A stretch of 49,266 nucleotides of DNA from a bacterium (GTDB taxonomy: Bacteria; Cyanobacteriota; Vampirovibrionia; Gastranaerophilales; Gastranaerophilaceae): positions 1 through 49,266 of the forward strand of contig JAFXHF010000008.1 of NCBI GenBank assembly GCA_017536545.1, read 5' to 3'. Made by a program: the position numbers and the translations under genes. A model generated the notes under the pieces. That model was given only the letters and a program-made list of their open reading frames with translations. It had not been told where the DNA came from and did no database searches. Within the stretch, counting starts at the first letter, position 1; the number at the start of each line of letters is the position of its first letter. Of this stretch, positions 25,188 through 33,278 are shown piece by piece.

Positions 25188-26426
25188 TTATGAATCATTT
25201 GAACTTATCATTTGTTCCATTAATGTCTTTGCCATCTCCATTTGGATATCTTTTTTGTCAATAATATTCTCCACTGTTTGCGGTAACACAACATCAGGAT
25301 TTATCCCAAGTTTATTGATATCCTTGCCTTTTGGTGTCAAATACTTCGCAATAGTCAAATTCAATCCTGTTTCATTTGGCATTGGTATAATTTTTTGTAC
25401 CATGCCTTTGCCATAAGTTTTTGTCCCAACTAATTTTGCTCTATGATAATCCTTCATCGCACCAGAAAAAATTTCACTAGCACTGGCACTTGCACCATCA
25501 ACCAAAATCACAACTGGTTTTTCAATATTTACATTATTATCCTGTGCCATAATATCATAATGATAGCCGTTACGACCAACAATACTTACAATTTTACCCT
25601 TTGGCACAAATAAATTCGTCACAAAAACCGCATTAGGTAAAAGACCTCCTGTATTTCCTCGAAGATCTATTATCAAGCCTTCAGCTTTATCTGTGTTTTC
25701 TAAAGCCTCCAAAAATTCGTTCGGAGTTGAGGTACTAATAAAACTCAAAATCTGAATATATCCAATATTTTTATCCATTGAGCTTTTTACAGTTTTTATA
25801 GAAATTTCTTTTCTAATAATTTTTTTCTTTACGATTTCACCATCACGCAAAATATCAATACTAACAAACGTATTAATCGGCCCTTTTACCAGACTCGAAA
25901 CCTGCCCTAATGAAAGACCACTAACTTTTCTATCATCAATCGCCATAATGATATCATTGACCTTCAAATCAGCAAACTGAGCTGGGGTATTTTCAATAAC
26001 ACTAATGATTCGAATTTTACCTGAATCATTAACAATATTTACCCCAATACCTGAAATCTTAGAATTTATTGAGACATTTTGTTCTGCAAATTCTTCTTGG
26101 TTTAAGTACCTTGAATAAGGATCATTCAAACTCGCAAGCATTGATTCTATCGCAACTTTAGCATCGTCTAAAGTTTTGATTTTTCCTCGATAATGATTTT
26201 TCCATCTTAACCAATACTGGTCATTGAAGTTTGGGTCATAATACTCGTTTTTCACAACCTGCCAAGTGTGGTCAAACAACCTCTGTGGCGTAACTTGAGT
26301 TGTATTAATTCTTTGTTCTTCAACATCTAATAATGGGTTATGAGAGGTCACAAAAAAGGCATATATCGCAACTAATGTACAAACTGTTGCAACAAATAAA
26401 ATAACCGTTTTGAACCTTCTTTTCAT
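25188..26426 (-). CDS. ctpA: C-terminal processing protease CtpA (S41)
   Basis: I place the start at the ATG at 26426. It begins MKRRFKTVILFVATVCTLVA, a membrane anchor, and has a plausible -35/-10 pair ending six bases before it; starts at 26468 or 26483 are possible. A PDZ domain follows (about residues 105-185: GIGVNIVND, ENTPAQFADLKVNDIIMAID), then the S41 core with RGNTGGLLPNA. The catalytic Ser is in DGASASASEIFSGA (about 315) and Lys in TYGKGMVQ (about 338). The enzyme trims or degrades exported proteins in the periplasm. It lies downstream of an HExxH protein gene on the same strand. Confidence 0.92.
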   Translation of the reverse strand: MKRRFKTVILFVATVCTLVAIYAFFVTSHNPLLDVEEQRINTTQVTPQRLFDHTWQVVKNEYYDPNFNDQYWLRWKNHYRGKIKTLDDAKVAIESMLASLNDPYSRYLNQEEFAEQNVSINSKISGIGVNIVNDSGKIRIISVIENTPAQFADLKVNDIIMAIDDRKVSGLSLGQVSSLVKGPINTFVSIDILRDGEIVKKKIIRKEISIKTVKSSMDKNIGYIQILSFISTSTPNEFLEALENTDKAEGLIIDLRGNTGGLLPNAVFVTNLFVPKGKIVSIVGRNGYHYDIMAQDNNVNIEKPVVILVDGASASASEIFSGAMKDYHRAKLVGTKTYGKGMVQKIIPMPNETGLNLTIAKYLTPKGKDINKLGINPDVVLPQTVENIIDKKDIQMEMAKTLMEQMISSNDS

Positions 26427-26509
26427 AATTTCATTTAACACCAAGGATTTTTTATAATCAATATACATCCTTGTTAAGAACAAGAATTATTCAAAAATCT
26501 TTATAAATC

Positions 26510-27187
26510 TTATAACCTATCAAACCCTGGAGAATATGATGGCAAATTTTTATAACCTGTATTCTGCATTACAGCTTTTTTAATATATTTGTTAGTATAA
26601 TTACCTTTTTCTAAAAGCTTTTTCAAAGTGTTTTCTCTTTTTACAAGAGGGTGCTCTTGATCACTTTCTGGATAAATTTTTAAAATATCATCCCAAACAA
26701 AAGCTTCCATTGTCCAAGCATAAGTTTCTTCAGCAAGCGAATTGAATTCATCCTGATGAAGAGCTTCGTGTGCTAACAATGCTGCTAAAGCTCCAGCGGG
26801 TGCATCTTTATGACGGTTACTTATATAAATGAAAAGTTTTTTACCTTTTTTCCAACCAACCGCATCAAAAGTCGCGTATTCTTGGTTAATTTGACCTAAA
26901 TCCCTAAACTCGATTTTTACTGGTTTGTGGGATAAATTGTTACCTAGAATTGCATTTCGAGAAAAATTACCCTCTGTATCTTTTAGCATATCGAGTGCAA
27001 CATAAAATACTTCATCTTTACCAACATCTTCGTAAATTGGTTTTATTTCTTTCAAGTATTCAGGGGTGTATTTTGCTGGATATTGATTTGGAACAGTAAG
27101 TTCTGGAGCTTGTGCAGCATAAGAAATCCCTGTTGTTATCACTGCAAAGACTGATATTGCTAATAATTTTTTTATTAAATTTTTCAT
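26510..27187 (-). CDS. secreted HExxH putative metallopeptidase, 225 aa
   Basis: The signal peptide is MKNLIKKLLAISVFAVITTG followed by SYAAQA, cut near residue 25. A zinc-peptidase motif, LLAHEALHQDEF, is seen near residue 140. It is followed eight residues later by LAEETYAW, whose Glu could be the third ligand as in gluzincins. The rest is not recognised. A periplasmic protease or an inactive relative is likely. It precedes ctpA by about 80 bases on the same strand, so both could act in envelope protein turnover. A ribosome-binding site (agaggg) precedes the ATG. Confidence 0.7.
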   Translation of the reverse strand: MKNLIKKLLAISVFAVITTGISYAAQAPELTVPNQYPAKYTPEYLKEIKPIYEDVGKDEVFYVALDMLKDTEGNFSRNAILGNNLSHKPVKIEFRDLGQINQEYATFDAVGWKKGKKLFIYISNRHKDAPAGALAALLAHEALHQDEFNSLAEETYAWTMEAFVWDDILKIYPESDQEHPLVKRENTLKKLLEKGNYTNKYIKKAVMQNTGYKNLPSYSPGFDRL

Positions 27188-27204
27188 TTTAATCCCTCTT
27201 CTTT

Positions 27205-27224
27205 CGATTATATATTCATAATCG
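27205..27224. promoter_or_regulatory. inverted repeat upstream of the HExxH gene
   Basis: Arms cgattat (27205-27211) and ataatcg (27218-27224) have a six-base centre. It lies 18 bases before the start codon, just ahead of the ribosome-binding site. It could be an operator or a 5' leader hairpin. Confidence 0.35.
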
Positions 27225-27281
27225 TATTATATTTATGTTTTGTTAGAAGGCAAAAATTTCCCTTGAGAACTTATAAATTAT

Positions 27282-28850
27282 TTACTTTTTTCTATTTAAT
27301 TTTACAAGTTCTGAATACATCATTTTATATTCCGCAGAATCATCAATACTTTCAGCTTCTGCAATATATTCTAGTGCTGTTTTATAGTCTTTTTTAGATT
27401 TATAAAATTCACTCATTTTTGTATAGTATTTTGGATTGTTCAAATCATACAAAATAGCACGTTTCATACATTCAATCGCTTCTTCTAAATCATCTGTTTT
27501 TTCACGAACTAAAGCCAAATAATAATAGCCTTCTGAACAGTTGATATCAAGCGAAATTGCTTCCTGAGCATAACTTTTTGCCAAATCATAATCTTCATTT
27601 AAGATGGCAGTTTTTGCACCTAAAATATTACCTAAAATATAATTTGGGTTAATTTCTAAAATTCTATCAGCAAGTTCAATTGCTTTAGCATAATTTTTCT
27701 CTCTGATATGAATTTCTGCTAAATCACTCAAATAGTTAAGATTCTCAGGATTCTCTTTAATAATCTCATTAACAAGCTCTTCTGCTTTACCATAAATGTT
27801 TAATTCTGTATAAATTCTACTTAAAGCACTTTTTGTAAAATTATCATTATTGCCTCTTTTGATATTATCCTCTAGAATTTTTTGAGCACCGATAAAATCT
27901 TTATCATTAGCAAGTAATAAAGCTTTTAAAACTCTTGCCTGAGAATAATCAGGATTTATATCAAGAATTGCATCAATCTCTTTTTTTGTTTTTGCGTAAT
28001 CTTTTTTATCATAGTACAAGTATGCCAAAGAATATCTATAATCAAGGCTTTCTGGATTTATGTATAATGCTTTTTGATAAGCCTTTTGAGCTTCGTCAAT
28101 CCAACCGTTATAGAAATATGCATTACCTAAATTGTAATAGTAAATTGAATTTGATTTATCTAAATTTGAAGCCTTAGAAAAACATTTTATTGCCTCAATA
28201 AAATTCATATTTTCCAAATCAAACAAACCTAAATAGTTCAAGATTTCAGGATTTTGAGAATTTTTACCTATTTTTGTAAAAATTTCTTTTGCAGTATCAA
28301 AATCATTCTCGTCAAATTTAATTCTACCATTTAGTAATAAAACTTTTTCATCAGATTCATCACAATCAGCCAAAAGTTCTTTTGCTTTATCTTTTTCACC
28401 ATTCGAATAAAAAGCTGTTGCACACTCAATTTTTACTTCAGAATTAAAGTATTCAGAAGATTTGTATGTATCAAGTTCACAAAATAATTTAAGTTTAACA
28501 AGAATTTTGATTAAATCTTTTAAATTCTCTACACTTGGATAAATTTCAAACAATCTTTGAGAGATTGTTAAAGCAACATCCAAATCTCCCTCACGCTCTT
28601 TTATAGTTCTTGTTAATTTTAATGTTGGAGAATGATTAGGATTTAATACAGAAGATTTTTCTAAATACTGCATTGCTCTTGAATAATTATTCAAAAGGAA
28701 ATATAGTTCTCCAATTTGAAATAGAATTTCTACATTATCATTTTCTATTTCCAAAGCTTTATAAAGCATTTCTATTGCTGGCTTATAATTCTTTGATTCT
28801 TTAAGTTCAAATGCTTGTTTAATATATTCAATAGCTTGAGTATCTTCCAT
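27282..28850 (-). CDS. cytoplasmic TPR-repeat protein, 522 aa
   Basis: Tetratricopeptide repeats run through almost the whole length, for example NVEILFQIGELYFLLNNYSR, IYYYNLGNAYFYNGWIDEAQ and CSEGYYYLALVREKTDDLEE. Unlike the TPR proteins at 2108 and 8165 it has no signal peptide, so it is expected in the cytoplasm. It is a protein-binding scaffold of unknown partner. It follows the FtsB-like gene by 15 bases, so the two share a transcript; a cell-division or envelope link is possible. Confidence 0.85.
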   Translation of the reverse strand: MEDTQAIEYIKQAFELKESKNYKPAIEMLYKALEIENDNVEILFQIGELYFLLNNYSRAMQYLEKSSVLNPNHSPTLKLTRTIKEREGDLDVALTISQRLFEIYPSVENLKDLIKILVKLKLFCELDTYKSSEYFNSEVKIECATAFYSNGEKDKAKELLADCDESDEKVLLLNGRIKFDENDFDTAKEIFTKIGKNSQNPEILNYLGLFDLENMNFIEAIKCFSKASNLDKSNSIYYYNLGNAYFYNGWIDEAQKAYQKALYINPESLDYRYSLAYLYYDKKDYAKTKKEIDAILDINPDYSQARVLKALLLANDKDFIGAQKILEDNIKRGNNDNFTKSALSRIYTELNIYGKAEELVNEIIKENPENLNYLSDLAEIHIREKNYAKAIELADRILEINPNYILGNILGAKTAILNEDYDLAKSYAQEAISLDINCSEGYYYLALVREKTDDLEEAIECMKRAILYDLNNPKYYTKMSEFYKSKKDYKTALEYIAEAESIDDSAEYKMMYSELVKLNRKK

Positions 28851-28865
28851 AATCCTACCTATTTC

Positions 28866-29333
28866 TTATTCTTCAACAACTTCTTTTGGTATATAAATTT
28901 CGTCAATTGGTTTATCTTCTTTTTGTTTTTCTTTTTTCTTAAACCACTTAAATTCTACTTTTTTATTTTCTTTTTTAGGCTCTTCGACTTTTTTGTTAAT
29001 AATAATCAAAACTTCATCTTCACTAGCCATTTTGAGATTGTTTCTAGCTATTCCTTCCAAACTATTATCAGAAGTTACAACTTTTTTTTCTGTTTTTAAA
29101 TCTTCATTTTTTGCTTGAGCTTTTTTGAGAAGATTTTCAAGGGTGTACATTTTACCTTGGTAAGAAATAATTTTCCCTACATTTAAAATCGCACCATAAC
29201 CAATCTGAATTAAACAAAAAATCAATACAACAGTGAAAAAAGAATAGTAAAAACCTGTTTTTCTACTATTTTTTCTACGTTTTCGCTTCTCTTTTTTTTG
29301 TTTTTTATCTTCTAATTCAGACTGTCTTTCCAT
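28866..29333 (-). CDS. FtsB/DivIC-like septum formation protein
   Basis: I prefer the ATG at 29333 (MERQSELEDKK) over the upstream TTG. The order is a short, very basic cytoplasmic tail (KKEKRKRRKNSRKTG), one membrane helix (YYSFFTVVLIFCLIQIGYGA), a short coiled coil (YTLENLLKKAQAKNEDLKTE) and the DivIC/FtsB-like ending SLEGIARNNLKMASEDEVLI. It then has an unusual extra Lys/Glu-rich C-terminal tail of about 45 residues. FtsB/DivIC proteins join FtsL and FtsQ at the division site. It is followed closely by a TPR gene. Confidence 0.75.
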   Translation of the reverse strand: MERQSELEDKKQKKEKRKRRKNSRKTGFYYSFFTVVLIFCLIQIGYGAILNVGKIISYQGKMYTLENLLKKAQAKNEDLKTEKKVVTSDNSLEGIARNNLKMASEDEVLIIINKKVEEPKKENKKVEFKWFKKKEKQKEDKPIDEIYIPKEVVEE

Positions 29334-29390
29334 TGATACTAAATCCCTCTTAACCAATTATAAATGAATTTTCAATATCAGACAAACTTT

Positions 29391-30320
29391 TTACAATTTA
29401 AACCTTATTGTCCCTTTAATTCTATTTTTTATTAATGAATTAGTCTGATCAAAAATAGAAGTTGTACCCATTTCAATATTAACTCTATCTATATCTCTTT
29501 TACCAAAAGGATTTATTGATATATAAAATTCAGCAATCTTAATATGTTTTGCGAAATTTGCAGAAACAGTTTCTTTTAAAGATAAGTATTGCCCTAGCTT
29601 GATTTCAGGGGTGAATGAAAAATAGTCATTATAATCCCCATTTGTACTGTTAACTGTTTTTGAAAACTCAGTTGTTAGTGCATAATGCTTTGTGTCATAT
29701 TTAGAGTAAATACTAGATACTTGTCTTAACTCTGCATAGTCAATTTTCTCTTCATATGCTGTTCCTGTAATAATATTACCAAATTTTTCAGATTGATCAT
29801 ATTTAACTTGGTTAATTGAATATTCCATATTATTAAATTTTGAATATGCGGATTTGCGAGAATCTTTTCGATTTGCGTGATATTTTCCACCCTTATAGTT
29901 ATAAGGTCTTTGGATTTGAATTGCGTGAAATTCATCTAACATATCATCCAAAACAACTGCTTCTTCTTCATCATAAGAAGCATACCCATATAAAACATCA
30001 GAATACATATCATTTATCTGATAAATGGATTCATCAATCTCATATACAATCTCATCTTCTACTACTTCTTCTTCAACTCCTGAAGTATCTGCAGTTACAT
30101 CATCAGAAACAATATCAGCTTTTACAATAGGTACACTTTCTTTTATTTCATCAGAGATAGCACCTTTTGATTCTTCAACAGCATCAACTTCATCAGGTAT
30201 ATGATACACAAAGATTTTTGGCGAGTTAGGTTCATCTACCTTATTTTTTGAAGCGACTTTAGCATCACAGGGTAAAATCATTAACATTAAAAGTATTAAA
30301 AGTAAGCTTACCTTCTTCAT
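29391..30320 (-). CDS. predicted secreted/outer-surface protein, 309 aa
   Basis: The signal peptide is MKKVSLLLILLMLMILPCDA. A long acidic low-complexity segment (about residues 45-115, rich in Glu, Asp and Val) follows, then a C-terminal region with alternating residues and ending GTIRFKL. Alternating strands (HYALTTEFSKTV, YFSFTPEIKLGQYLSLKETV, AEFYISINPFG) and the near-terminal Phe suggest a small outer-membrane beta-barrel, but this is inference. No family is recognised. It precedes the FtsB-like gene by about 60 bases. Confidence 0.6.
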   Translation of the reverse strand: MKKVSLLLILLMLMILPCDAKVASKNKVDEPNSPKIFVYHIPDEVDAVEESKGAISDEIKESVPIVKADIVSDDVTADTSGVEEEVVEDEIVYEIDESIYQINDMYSDVLYGYASYDEEEAVVLDDMLDEFHAIQIQRPYNYKGGKYHANRKDSRKSAYSKFNNMEYSINQVKYDQSEKFGNIITGTAYEEKIDYAELRQVSSIYSKYDTKHYALTTEFSKTVNSTNGDYNDYFSFTPEIKLGQYLSLKETVSANFAKHIKIAEFYISINPFGKRDIDRVNIEMGTTSIFDQTNSLIKNRIKGTIRFKL

Positions 30321-30394
30321 ATTTGTATTTTACACCATTTTTTCAAAATCATCAATGGGCAAATATTTAGTATATTTTAAAAAAAGTTCAAGAC

Positions 30395-30423
30395 TTGACA
30401 ACGAAATTTTTGTGTGTTAATAT
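30395..30423 (+). promoter_or_regulatory. strong promoter of an orphan transcript
   Basis: A perfect -35 ttgaca (30395-30400), a 17-base spacer and a -10 taatat (30418-30423). No protein gene of reasonable size follows on the plus strand before the convergent gene ending at 30499. Confidence 0.55.
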
Positions 30424-30429
30424 GTGTGT

Positions 30430-30482
30430 GGGGTAAATGTATATTTATAAGTCTTATCAATTCGATGAGACTTTCTTTTTTA
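30430..30482 (+). ncRNA. candidate small RNA, about 53 nt
   Basis: Transcription from the promoter at 30395-30423 would start near 30430 and end at a hairpin (aagtcttatc, 30449-30458, with gatgagactt, 30464-30473, one G-U pair) followed by tcttttttat. A 19-codon frame starting at 30437 runs across the hairpin and is probably fortuitous. No known RNA family is recognised. Confidence 0.4.
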
Positions 30483-30498
30483 TGTATACATATTAGTT

Positions 30499-31311
30499 TT
30501 ATTTTTCTTGGATTACTAAGAATGATTTTAACATTCTACCAGTACCATCGTCTTTTGAAACAATTTCCAATTTCTTCTTATAATTTAACGATGTAGAAGC
30601 ACCACCATCAAAAGCCATTGCTCTATCAAGTTTTAAATCTTTACATAATTTTTGGACTTCATACATATCCATTGGGTTTTCATCTGTGATAATCAGAATA
30701 TGGCATTCATCAGTACCTTTAAGCCCAATGATTGTTCTTGGGGTTTTATGTAGAACAGAAGCAGATTCTCTTATAACTTCACCCTCTTTATTTCTAACAA
30801 TAAAACCTTCTTCTTCTAAATGTAATTCAGGAAGAATTAATGGACCGCCTTGAGCTGATGTTAACAACGCACAACCAAAAGGAATTTCTGCTTTGTGCCC
30901 AACAATTGCATATTCATATTTATTTCTGTCACAATGCATTATTCTAAATTCTGAGCGGTCAATGATTTTATTCATATTTCTTCTAAAAAATGGATTTGCT
31001 AATAATGCTTGATTAAACATTGGATCTGCAGCTGTCATTCTATCTGTTACAATATAAGAAATTGTTTTCCCATTTTTTGGATCAAAAAATCCAGCATTTA
31101 TTGTTAATGTTGAATTTGCTTTGATATGAGCTTCTCTGTTGGTGATTAAATCTTCAGATGCAATAAATTTCATCTTCTTTTTGATTTTCTCACCTTTTAA
31201 AATGACATGATAAATTCCATTTTCTTTGTCTATTTTAATATCATCTGCCATAGCAGGTACACAAAAGAAAATTGAAAATAAAAACACTAATAATAATTTT
31301 AAAATTCTCAT
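30499..31311 (-). CDS. NAGPA-type phosphodiester glycosidase, exported
   Basis: A signal peptide (MRILKLLLVFLFSIFFCVPA, cut after AMA) is followed by a NAGPA-type (phosphodiester glycosidase) domain. Signatures are LTINAGFFDPKNG, SAQGGPLILPEL, HKTPRTIIGLKG, CHILIITDENPMD and RAMAFDGGASTSL. Such domains hydrolyse sugar-phosphodiester bonds or act on wall polysaccharide. It stands directly after the lptF/G-type gene (one base between stop and start), so a role at the envelope is likely. The substrate is unknown. Confidence 0.85.
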   Translation of the reverse strand: MRILKLLLVFLFSIFFCVPAMADDIKIDKENGIYHVILKGEKIKKKMKFIASEDLITNREAHIKANSTLTINAGFFDPKNGKTISYIVTDRMTAADPMFNQALLANPFFRRNMNKIIDRSEFRIMHCDRNKYEYAIVGHKAEIPFGCALLTSAQGGPLILPELHLEEEGFIVRNKEGEVIRESASVLHKTPRTIIGLKGTDECHILIITDENPMDMYEVQKLCKDLKLDRAMAFDGGASTSLNYKKKLEIVSKDDGTGRMLKSFLVIQEK

Positions 31312-31312
31312 A

Positions 31313-32431
31313 TTATAAATCCTTTGTCTTATAAAATCCCCAAATTGCCACTGTGAACGCTATTGTTGGGAAAGTTGCTGTTATGAACGGAGATAAAATC
31401 TCTTTTTCTGCCAATAAATCGAAAAATGGTAATGTTATATAGTATCCAAAGATAAAACCAATTGCAATAATAAAACCAACCATACGCTGCTCTCTAGGCT
31501 TGCTAAAGCCCAATAAACAACCTAGAATTGCTAATAATACACAAACTAATGGGTGGAAAAATCTTTGTAAGTATTTGTTTAAAGTCCCATGATATTCTTC
31601 GTTAAGCCCTTCTTTTTTTAGAAGTTTAACATACTCTTTTAAGTCGTGATTATCAATATCACGTTCTTTCATGGTTGAATAATTCATCAAAGTAAAAGCA
31701 TTTTTCGCAGATTCACCTTCTAGAATTTTCATTTTATCAATATGCTTGATATCAAAATAAATACCATCATTAGAAATTCTATAATTAGAAATATCCTCTA
31801 ATTCCCATCTATCATCGTACGCATAACCTGTTTTGGCAGAATAAATATCTTGTAATTGATGAACATCTTGATATACGTGGCTTGCAAAATCCAAAACAAT
31901 TACATTATTCAATTTTCTACCATAAGATTTTGATACAATAATTGCCGCTAATGGATGCCCTGTTTCATCTTTCTGTGTGTAAATATACTGAGTAGATACA
32001 ACACTTCCTCTAATAGCCATTGTTTTTGCTGCAGCCATTGGAGTACCTTTATTTCCTGTCATAAAACATAGAAATGTTATTATTAAACTCAATACAACTA
32101 CAGGTGCAACAATTCTTGGGAATGACATCCCAACAGCACGAAAAATCGTAAGTTCAGATTCTTTACTTAATTTGTCAAAAGTAAATAATGTTCCTAATAA
32201 CAATCCAACAGGAAAAGCTTTATCCAAAACTTTTGGCATCTCATAAACTAACAATAAAATAGCTGTTTTGATACTATAAGCACCGCTTAATGCTCCTTTT
32301 ATTGTTTTTAATAAGATTTCTGGAGCAATCCAAACGATAGTAAATAGCAAAATAGCAACCAATGTCGCCATAGCTACTTGTTTAAACATATATTTGTCAT
32401 AAACAGTTATCTTAGGGAATTTAAACTTCAT
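31313..32431 (-). CDS. LptF/LptG-family LPS export permease
   Basis: A 372-residue YjgP/YjgQ-type permease. The N-terminus YDKYMFKQVAMATLVAILLF leads into membrane helices, with three more at the C-terminal end (FFHPLVCVLLAILGCLLGFS, RMVGFIIAIGFIFGYYITLP, ATFPTIAFTVAIWGFYKT). A large beta-jellyroll periplasmic domain lies between them (about residues 130-290). The family forms the inner-membrane part of the LPS transporter with LptB. Only one permease gene is present here, so it may work as a homodimer, as proposed in Cyanobacteria. Its ATG overlaps the lptB stop by one base. Confidence 0.88.
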   Translation of the reverse strand: MKFKFPKITVYDKYMFKQVAMATLVAILLFTIVWIAPEILLKTIKGALSGAYSIKTAILLLVYEMPKVLDKAFPVGLLLGTLFTFDKLSKESELTIFRAVGMSFPRIVAPVVVLSLIITFLCFMTGNKGTPMAAAKTMAIRGSVVSTQYIYTQKDETGHPLAAIIVSKSYGRKLNNVIVLDFASHVYQDVHQLQDIYSAKTGYAYDDRWELEDISNYRISNDGIYFDIKHIDKMKILEGESAKNAFTLMNYSTMKERDIDNHDLKEYVKLLKKEGLNEEYHGTLNKYLQRFFHPLVCVLLAILGCLLGFSKPREQRMVGFIIAIGFIFGYYITLPFFDLLAEKEILSPFITATFPTIAFTVAIWGFYKTKDL

Positions 32432-33156
32432 TATAAAGTAAAATCCTTTCCTAAGTAGAATTCTTTAGCCACAGGGTCAACTGCAACTTCATCACTTCTA
32501 CCCTGAATTTTTATCTTACCGTCAAAGATTACATAAGCTCTATCTGTAATTGAAAGTGTTGCTTTTGGGTTGTGGTCTGTAATCAATACACCCAAACCTT
32601 TATCTTCTGATAATTTTCTAATGTTATCTTTAATTTCGCCAATAGCAATTGGGTCAATACCTGTAAATGGTTCATCTAAAAGAATAAAATCTGGGCTTGC
32701 TGCAAGTGCTCTTGCCAATTCAACACGGCGTCTTTCACCACCTGACAAAGAAATTGAAGCGGCTTTACGTAATTTTGTTACCCCAAATTCATCAAGTAAT
32801 TCTTCTAATTTTTTAGTTTTTTCACATTCAGTTAATTTATCATTCATCTCAAGAACTAATTTGATGTTATCTTCAACAGATAAGTTTCTAAAACTTGAAG
32901 CTTCTTGAGGTAAATATCCAATACCCGCTCTTGCTCTCATATGCATTGGCCAAGATGTAATATCTTGTCCATCAAGAGTAATTGTTCCCATATTTGGCTT
33001 TACAAGACCAACAACCATATAAAATGTGGTTGTTTTACCCGCCCCGTTTGGCCCTAAAAGACATACAACTTCTCCTTTGTTTATGTTGAAAGAAACATCG
33101 TTTACAACTCTTCTATCACCATAAATTTTTATTAAATTCTTAGCCTCAATTCTCAT
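32431..33156 (-). CDS. lptB: LPS export ABC transporter ATPase LptB
   Basis: A 241-residue ABC ATPase. Walker A is GPNGAGKTT (about residue 35), the Q-loop is YLPQEASSF, the signature is LSGGERRRVELARAL, Walker B is FILLDEPFTGIDP, and the H-loop is LITDHNPKATLSI. The sequence and the FxGIDPIA context match LptB, which powers lipopolysaccharide extraction from the inner membrane. It forms an overlapping operon with the permease and then the NAGPA-type gene. A ribosome-binding site (aagggg) precedes the ATG. It is divergent from the gene at 33279. Confidence 0.93.
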   Translation of the reverse strand: MRIEAKNLIKIYGDRRVVNDVSFNINKGEVVCLLGPNGAGKTTTFYMVVGLVKPNMGTITLDGQDITSWPMHMRARAGIGYLPQEASSFRNLSVEDNIKLVLEMNDKLTECEKTKKLEELLDEFGVTKLRKAASISLSGGERRRVELARALAASPDFILLDEPFTGIDPIAIGEIKDNIRKLSEDKGLGVLITDHNPKATLSITDRAYVIFDGKIKIQGRSDEVAVDPVAKEFYLGKDFTL

Positions 33157-33263
33157 TTTATCCCCTTTTGTCTACTGTAATTTTACCGAAAAAATTCCCT
33201 AAATGCAAATTTTAAAAATATTAAAAAATCATACAAACGCTTTATTATTATTTTTATTTAGTT

Positions 33264-33272
33264 TGCTATAAT
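33264..33272 (+). promoter_or_regulatory. extended -10 of the 33279 gene
   Basis: The 9-mer tgctataat is a perfect extended -10 element. It ends seven bases before the A of the ATG at 33279, so transcription should begin at the start codon. There is no Shine-Dalgarno sequence. Confidence 0.55.
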
Positions 33273-33278
33273 TATCCT

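Noticed and set aside
28815-29099. Plus-strand Phe/Asn-rich ORF of 94 residues
   Set aside because: Antisense to the FtsB-like gene, whose Lys/Glu-rich tail gives Phe-rich complement; a compositional artefact.
29726-29935. Minus-strand ORF of 69 residues in another frame
   Set aside because: Shadow of the secreted-protein gene at 29391-30320; no ribosome-binding site.
30437-30496. A 19-codon plus-strand ORF in the candidate small RNA
   Set aside because: It runs through the terminator hairpin and T-run, so it is unlikely to be translated; the small RNA reading is preferred.
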